From Glaciimonas sp. (GTDB lineage: Bacteria; Pseudomonadota; Gammaproteobacteria; Burkholderiales; Burkholderiaceae), in NCBI GenBank assembly GCA_014377145.1, contig JACMQE010000001.1:1-8817 (forward strand): 8,817 nt of DNA, read 5' to 3'. Every line of letters starts with the position of its first letter. Within the stretch, counting starts at the first letter, position 1. The notes below the pieces were generated by a model that saw only the letters and a program-made list of their open reading frames with translations, was not told where the DNA came from and ran no database searches. Positions 5,991-8,817 of the stretch are shown here, one piece after another. A program made the position numbers and the translations under genes.

Positions 5991-6330
5991 GCTTTGACTC
6001 CCAGCCAGCGCATTTCACGGTACGAGAGTTCAAGGGTGTTGATCAGGATGCTGTGCTGTGCGCGTCGAGGTTGCTATGACCGGTAACACATCGGTTTAAG
6101 GTCCAGCTACAGGATGTTGAAGCTGCCGGTAGGTGTGTAGGCGTCGCCACCTTGCCGTTGACCCGGCATTTGAAACCATTCGCCGATACCGGTTTTATAT
6201 TCATGCTTTCGTAACCGATTTCTAGACCGGAGAAGGCGTTGAAGGCCATCTTTTCGTCGCCTACTGTGAAACTGTAACGGTAAGATGGAATCAGATAATT
6301 AGTGGCGATCTGCTCAGCTGATATAGACCT
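5987..6330 (-). pseudogene. Contractile injection system tube protein (T4 gp19/Afp1-like), broken
   Basis: The inner tube of extracellular contractile injection systems (Afp, PVC) is built from a protein of about 150 residues. Here the start reads ISAEQIATNYLIPSYRYSF, then TVGDEKMAFN and FSGLEIGYESMNI. A frameshift near 6195 leads to TGIGEWFQMPGQRQ. This order (AEQIA, YPIPxYRF, GE, FNxVSGLDIGYDT, GTGxWFxMPGQRQ) matches Afp1/Pvc1-type tubes closely. The body after GQRQ is mostly lost: the frame runs through two TAG stops to a C-terminus, ILINTLELSYREMRWLGVKA, placed as the last tube strand. About 111 codons remain. The start codon is gone, although an AGAGGA lies at 6336-6341. A phage tail tube is the alternative; the EQIA and MPGQRQ motifs favour the injection system. 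Confidence 0.72.
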
Positions 6331-6433
6331 GATATTCCTCTTAAAAATGGTGTGGCTGTCGCCCTCACCGTGGCCATTGGTTAATCAACACTCCTGTAAA
6401 TACTCGCTCTTTTTTGACGCAAGAATCTGCCTG

Positions 6434-6808
6434 CTACTGGCTCTTACCTCTGTTACTCTTTATCGCTGTCACCGACAGCCGTTCGCCTACTGACGACTGC
6501 GGCTCTTTGATCCTGTCCTTACGAATTTTTTTGATGGTATTCCGATGTGGTGCGACAGCATGCAACGGTACCACCACCTGCCACACCAATAACAACACCA
6601 AGCCAACATTAACGATCAGTTCTCCTGGCCATACTGGTGGGTAGCCGACCCAGAACAAGGCAGACAAATCAGCCAGTCCACCGACGCAAATCACCGCCAT
6701 GATCAAGCGCAGTGCAAGTCGATAGGTGGATGAAACCACCAGCCAGGCGGCCAACACAGTCAGTAGCCCATTGAAGACTATATTTGTGGCGACCATCCAG
6801 TTATCCAT
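6434..6808 (-). CDS. Small three-helix inner-membrane protein, holin-like
   Basis: A 124-residue product with three hydrophobic segments at about 7-26, 32-55 and 63-85, joined by short loops, and a strongly basic tail (KKIRKDRIKEP). Size and topology resemble phage holins or small phage membrane proteins, which permeabilise the inner membrane; I cannot name a family. The start at 6808 was chosen because AAGGA lies 9 bases upstream and the hydrophobic region follows directly (MDNWMVATNIVFNG). The frame is open a further 24 codons upstream but without membrane-protein character. The frame is intact, in contrast to its neighbours. Its ribosome-binding site lies inside the end of the IS630 fragment, whose stop is two bases away. 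The tube pseudogene follows, so both may descend from one phage-tail-like locus. Confidence 0.6.
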   Translation of the reverse strand: MDNWMVATNIVFNGLLTVLAAWLVVSSTYRLALRLIMAVICVGGLADLSALFWVGYPPVWPGELIVNVGLVLLLVWQVVVPLHAVAPHRNTIKKIRKDRIKEPQSSVGERLSVTAIKSNRGKSQ

Positions 6809-6810
6809 CT

Positions 6811-7062
6811 TTACGTGTCCTTCTGTTTGGTAGGCAGTACAGCGGTCAGTCCCCAGAGACGTAAATAATTTTTTACGCATCTTGCCAATAATGTGATGCC
6901 GTACTGGCGCGCAATGAGTTGCATCACAGCTTTACAATGCCAACGGACAAAGGCCAGTTGCTGTTGCTGCGGCGACTGGTCGCAAATGATTTTTCCGATG
7001 GCTATTTCTTGCTCTTCAGACAGATTTCGGCCATTGACATATTGATCGATGGAACCGTGCAT
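6811..7062 (-). pseudogene. IS630-family transposase fragment (helix-turn-helix region)
   Basis: IS630 transposases are about 340 residues, with N-terminal helix-turn-helix domains and a C-terminal DDE catalytic domain. This 83-codon stretch reads NLSEEQEIAIGKIICDQSPQ, QQLAFVRWHCKAVMQLIARQ and YGITLLARCVKNYLRLWGLT. It matches the LSxEQExxIxxLIxDxxPxQ, LPFALWxRxAVxxLI and GIxLxxRxVGxYLxRWGLTPQ pattern of the second helix-turn-helix of that family. The first domain and the whole catalytic domain are missing. Homology ends near residue 75 and the ORF stops two bases before the next gene. Diverged positions such as HCKAV for TRAAV suggest age. The short ORF could in principle be expressed, but I consider it a relic. 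Confidence 0.75.
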
Positions 7063-7464
7063 AGTGGCATACGAAAGTCCACTTAGTTAACGATATCCAT
7101 TCCGATATCCTTTGCAGTACATGCCTACCAGCTGTCTGCGCTGTTAGTATGATTGTGTCGATGGTGTTGAGGCTATTAGCGCTTGCTGTTTTGAGATATC
7201 CGTACAAGCCGATGAATGGTGTTGTGGAGCCGTTGAATGGAGTATCGTCGCTACGAAAATGGTTTTCTAGTGCAATTTATTTTTGGAGAAACAGACTATT
7301 TATGTGTGTGAGATGGGCTTTATTACGGCGGATGGGGGAAATAGATCAGGGAAAATTGCAGTGATGCCATAGGGCAATATAAATAAAAATAATTTTTAAT
7401 TATATTGGACAATTCCAATTGTGAAACGCATTCCATTTTCTTTTTGACATTGAAATATAAAAAA
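7063..7464. other. Gene-free stretch between IS630 fragment and dppA relic
   Basis: No recognisable gene. A minus-strand frame is open over about 7077-7275 (LENHFRSDDTPFNGS, TTPFIGLYGYLKTASANSLN) but has no start or known motif. A plus-strand 71-codon ORF overlaps it (7149-7364). Neither resembles a family. From about 7370 to 7465 the DNA becomes markedly AT-rich, with runs of A and T, and ends abruptly where similarity to DppA begins. Confidence 0.5.
7409..7422. repeat. Short perfect palindrome (ACAATT-CC-AATTGT)
   Basis: Six-base arms around CC, in the AT-rich stretch. It could be an operator-like site or chance in low-complexity DNA. Confidence 0.25.
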
Positions 7465-8466
7465 TCTGCGCCTTGATAGACGATCTTGAGGATGGCCTGT
7501 TTGTCGGTTGCCATATTTAAATGCATGCCGTACTAACTTATTATTAAATGGGTTTTTCTCAACATGCCAGATAGCCGACCTTTAGTCCTTCTTTACTGAA
7601 CAGTTTCATCGCTGGATTGGCTTTGATTAAGGGGATATCTGCCAGTTTTGGTAAGGGCATCACCTGATATTCATTGGCCTTCAGTTTGGCGTAGCGCACG
7701 GAGGCATCGGGCGTGATGGCGTAGATCAGATTATCAATCTTGGGACGGCCGTCCCAATAGGCATCAAAGGCTTTATATTGGATGACGACATCCTTTTGAT
7801 ACGACACGAATTGGAATCGGCCGGTGCCGACGGTTCACGGTTGATAGCGTCCAGCATATCGAGTGCCTGCATTTTGTGGACATATTCAGCCGACATAATC
7901 GCGGAAAAATCCATACTGAGGTTGGCAATGAACGGTGCTGCCGGGTGTTTAAGGGTGAAGACAACATTGTAGTCATCCAGCTTTTCTACTTTGTCGATGA
8001 TGTTGTCCATTCCTATATCGCGATAATAGGCAAAACTCTGACCGGCTGGAATTGAGTGGAAGGGATGCTGCAGATCGCCCGTGCGTTTGAAAGAGAACAG
8101 CACGTCATCGGCATTAAAATCGCGAGTCGGCGTAAATCTGGTATTATTGTGAAACTTCACAACGCGACGTAATTGAAAGGTGGTGATCAATCCATCAGCA
8201 GATGTTTTTCAGGAGGTAGCGAGCGCGGGACGGAGCGTGGTGGTGCCGATTTCAAACCCGACCAAACGGTTGAACACCAGCACCGACGAAGCTTGAAAGG
8301 TAATGGCGGTGGTATACATTTGCGGATCAAACCCTCCTGGACTGCCACTTCTGAGGAAAATATCAGGGTCTTTGCAGCCGATGGTAATACCACCGGCCTG
8401 GAGACCCAAGAACATCCCTACGCTGGCCTTGATTAATAACTTACATTGACGCGACTTATATCCCAT
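7465..8466 (-). pseudogene. dppA: Dipeptide ABC transporter substrate-binding protein (DppA-like), broken
   Basis: DppA-type proteins (SBP_bac_5, about 530 residues) are periplasmic receptors delivering peptides to DppBCDF. About the first 330 residues are legible. A hydrophobic leader ends PSAA, then KTLIFSSE, GSPGGFDPQMYTT, SVLVFNRLVGFEIGTT, KFHNNTRFTPTRDFNADDV, NREPVGTGRFQFVSYQKDV, IDNLIYAITPDASVRYAKLK and LNMATDKQAILKIVYQGA. Lesions are two compensating shifts around 8345-8395, a stop at 8209-8211 where the family has Trp, a one-base loss near 7832 inside EP(V/I)GTG, and shifts near 7562 and 7522. The end is cut at about 7465. The ATG at 8466 keeps a good ribosome-binding site. No dppBCDF is visible. 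It cannot make a functional protein. Confidence 0.9.
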
Positions 8467-8682
8467 GGTGTGCTTCCTATCAATTTATTTACTTGTAGGG
8501 CGGTTGACCTTTATTTTAATCACAGTATCGAAGTCGTACGCACGTAATCTGATCGATTTCGCTAACAAACATGTGAAAGTAATAGAATTCAAGAAACCAC
8601 AAAAATCGCAGCAACTCTGGCCATGTGGCCCAGAAATTGGCGGCTTGAGCAGTCTGGCCGACGATCAATCTTGTTTATAGAC
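8467..8682. other. Spacer upstream of the dppA relic
   Basis: A spacer of 216 bases between the stop of the right-edge gene and the dppA start. I see no convincing promoter or terminator. The palindrome-like CTGGCCATGTGGCCCAG near 8620-8636 is too short to interpret. Confidence 0.4.
8473..8478 (-). promoter_or_regulatory. Shine-Dalgarno of the dppA relic
   Basis: AGGAAG on the minus strand, six bases before the ATG at 8466. It marks the original start although the gene is dead. Confidence 0.6.
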
Positions 8683-8817
8683 TCAAATTGATGGTTTATT
8701 AACCCGCTTGCTGAGCATTTCAGCACTTTCTTTACGTTCGATATAGCGGTCTACCAGGAATGAGGCAACATCGCGGGTAAGTAAGGTGAATTTGACCAAC
8801 TCCTCCATCACGTCGAC
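8683..8817 (-). CDS. C-terminus of an unidentified protein (start outside window)
   Basis: The frame is open from the window edge for 44 codons to TGA at 8683-8685, reading EELVKFTLLTRDVASFLVDR and then YIERKESAEMLSKRV. The composition is that of a normal soluble, helical, charged C-terminus. I do not recognise the family. It lies upstream of the dppA relic on the same strand. Without the upstream part, function and intactness cannot be judged. Confidence 0.5.
   Translation of the reverse strand, partial: VDVMEELVKFTLLTRDVASFLVDRYIERKESAEMLSKRVNKPSI

Noticed and set aside
6043..6249. Minus-strand ORF of 68 codons as an independent gene
   Set aside because: Its first 30 codons are the tube protein N-terminus; the rest is out of frame after a frameshift, so it was folded into the tube pseudogene.
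7149..7364. Plus-strand ORF of 71 codons
   Set aside because: No ribosome-binding site or family signal, and it overlaps an equally open opposite frame; treated as noncoding.
8173..8436. Plus-strand ORF opposite the dppA relic
   Set aside because: Antisense to clearly recognisable DppA sequence.
5..8817. GTCGAC (SalI site) at both window ends
   Set aside because: It may reflect a cloned fragment, but another GTCGAC occurs near 4596 and hemW reads through the left site in frame, so no junction artefact can be shown.
1..8817. CRISPR arrays, tRNA or rRNA genes
   Set aside because: No regularly spaced direct repeats, cloverleaf or rRNA-like sequence was seen.

Overview
The window reads as a chromosomal segment of a betaproteobacterium, most likely order Burkholderiales and close to Oxalobacteraceae. 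This rests on the gene set rph, rdgB, hemW and a diverging yicC, and on how closely their motifs fit that group. Much of the rest is decaying: at least five broken genes, several insertion-sequence remnants and two classes of terminal-inverted-repeat element. I infer a host-associated or otherwise genome-reducing lineage. No taxon can be fixed from the window alone.

Minus strand, 4495 to 1: a housekeeping operon of rph (RNase PH), rdgB (ITP/XTP pyrophosphatase) and hemW (heme chaperone, running off the left edge). rdgB and hemW overlap by an ATGA. A 2.1-kb element bounded by inverted repeats of about 175 bp (1672-3750) sits between rph and rdgB. It landed at the rph stop codon and is flanked by a matching TTTATG. 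Inside are a degraded gene of unknown function, the C-terminal remnant of a Tn3-family transposase, and nested palindromes.

Centre, 4496 to 5828: the rph-yicC divergent region holds a MITE-like element of about 127 bp and a 34-codon relic of a serine/threonine protein kinase. Intact yicC follows on the plus strand. Both rph and yicC start with TTG behind a good Shine-Dalgarno. The gmk gene that often follows yicC is absent.

Right, 5829 to 8817, all minus strand: accessory remains. In transcription order these are the last 44 codons of an unidentified gene, a peptide-ABC-transporter binding protein (dppA-like) broken by several frameshifts and a stop, an AT-rich junction, a fragment of an IS630-family transposase, an intact small three-helix membrane protein (holin-like), a broken contractile-injection-system tube gene, and a short DUF5908-like ORF overlapping its stop. 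The tube and DUF5908-like pair look like the remains of an extracellular contractile injection system (Afp/PVC type), the most interesting biology here.

Family assignments come from reading motifs by eye; no database search was possible.
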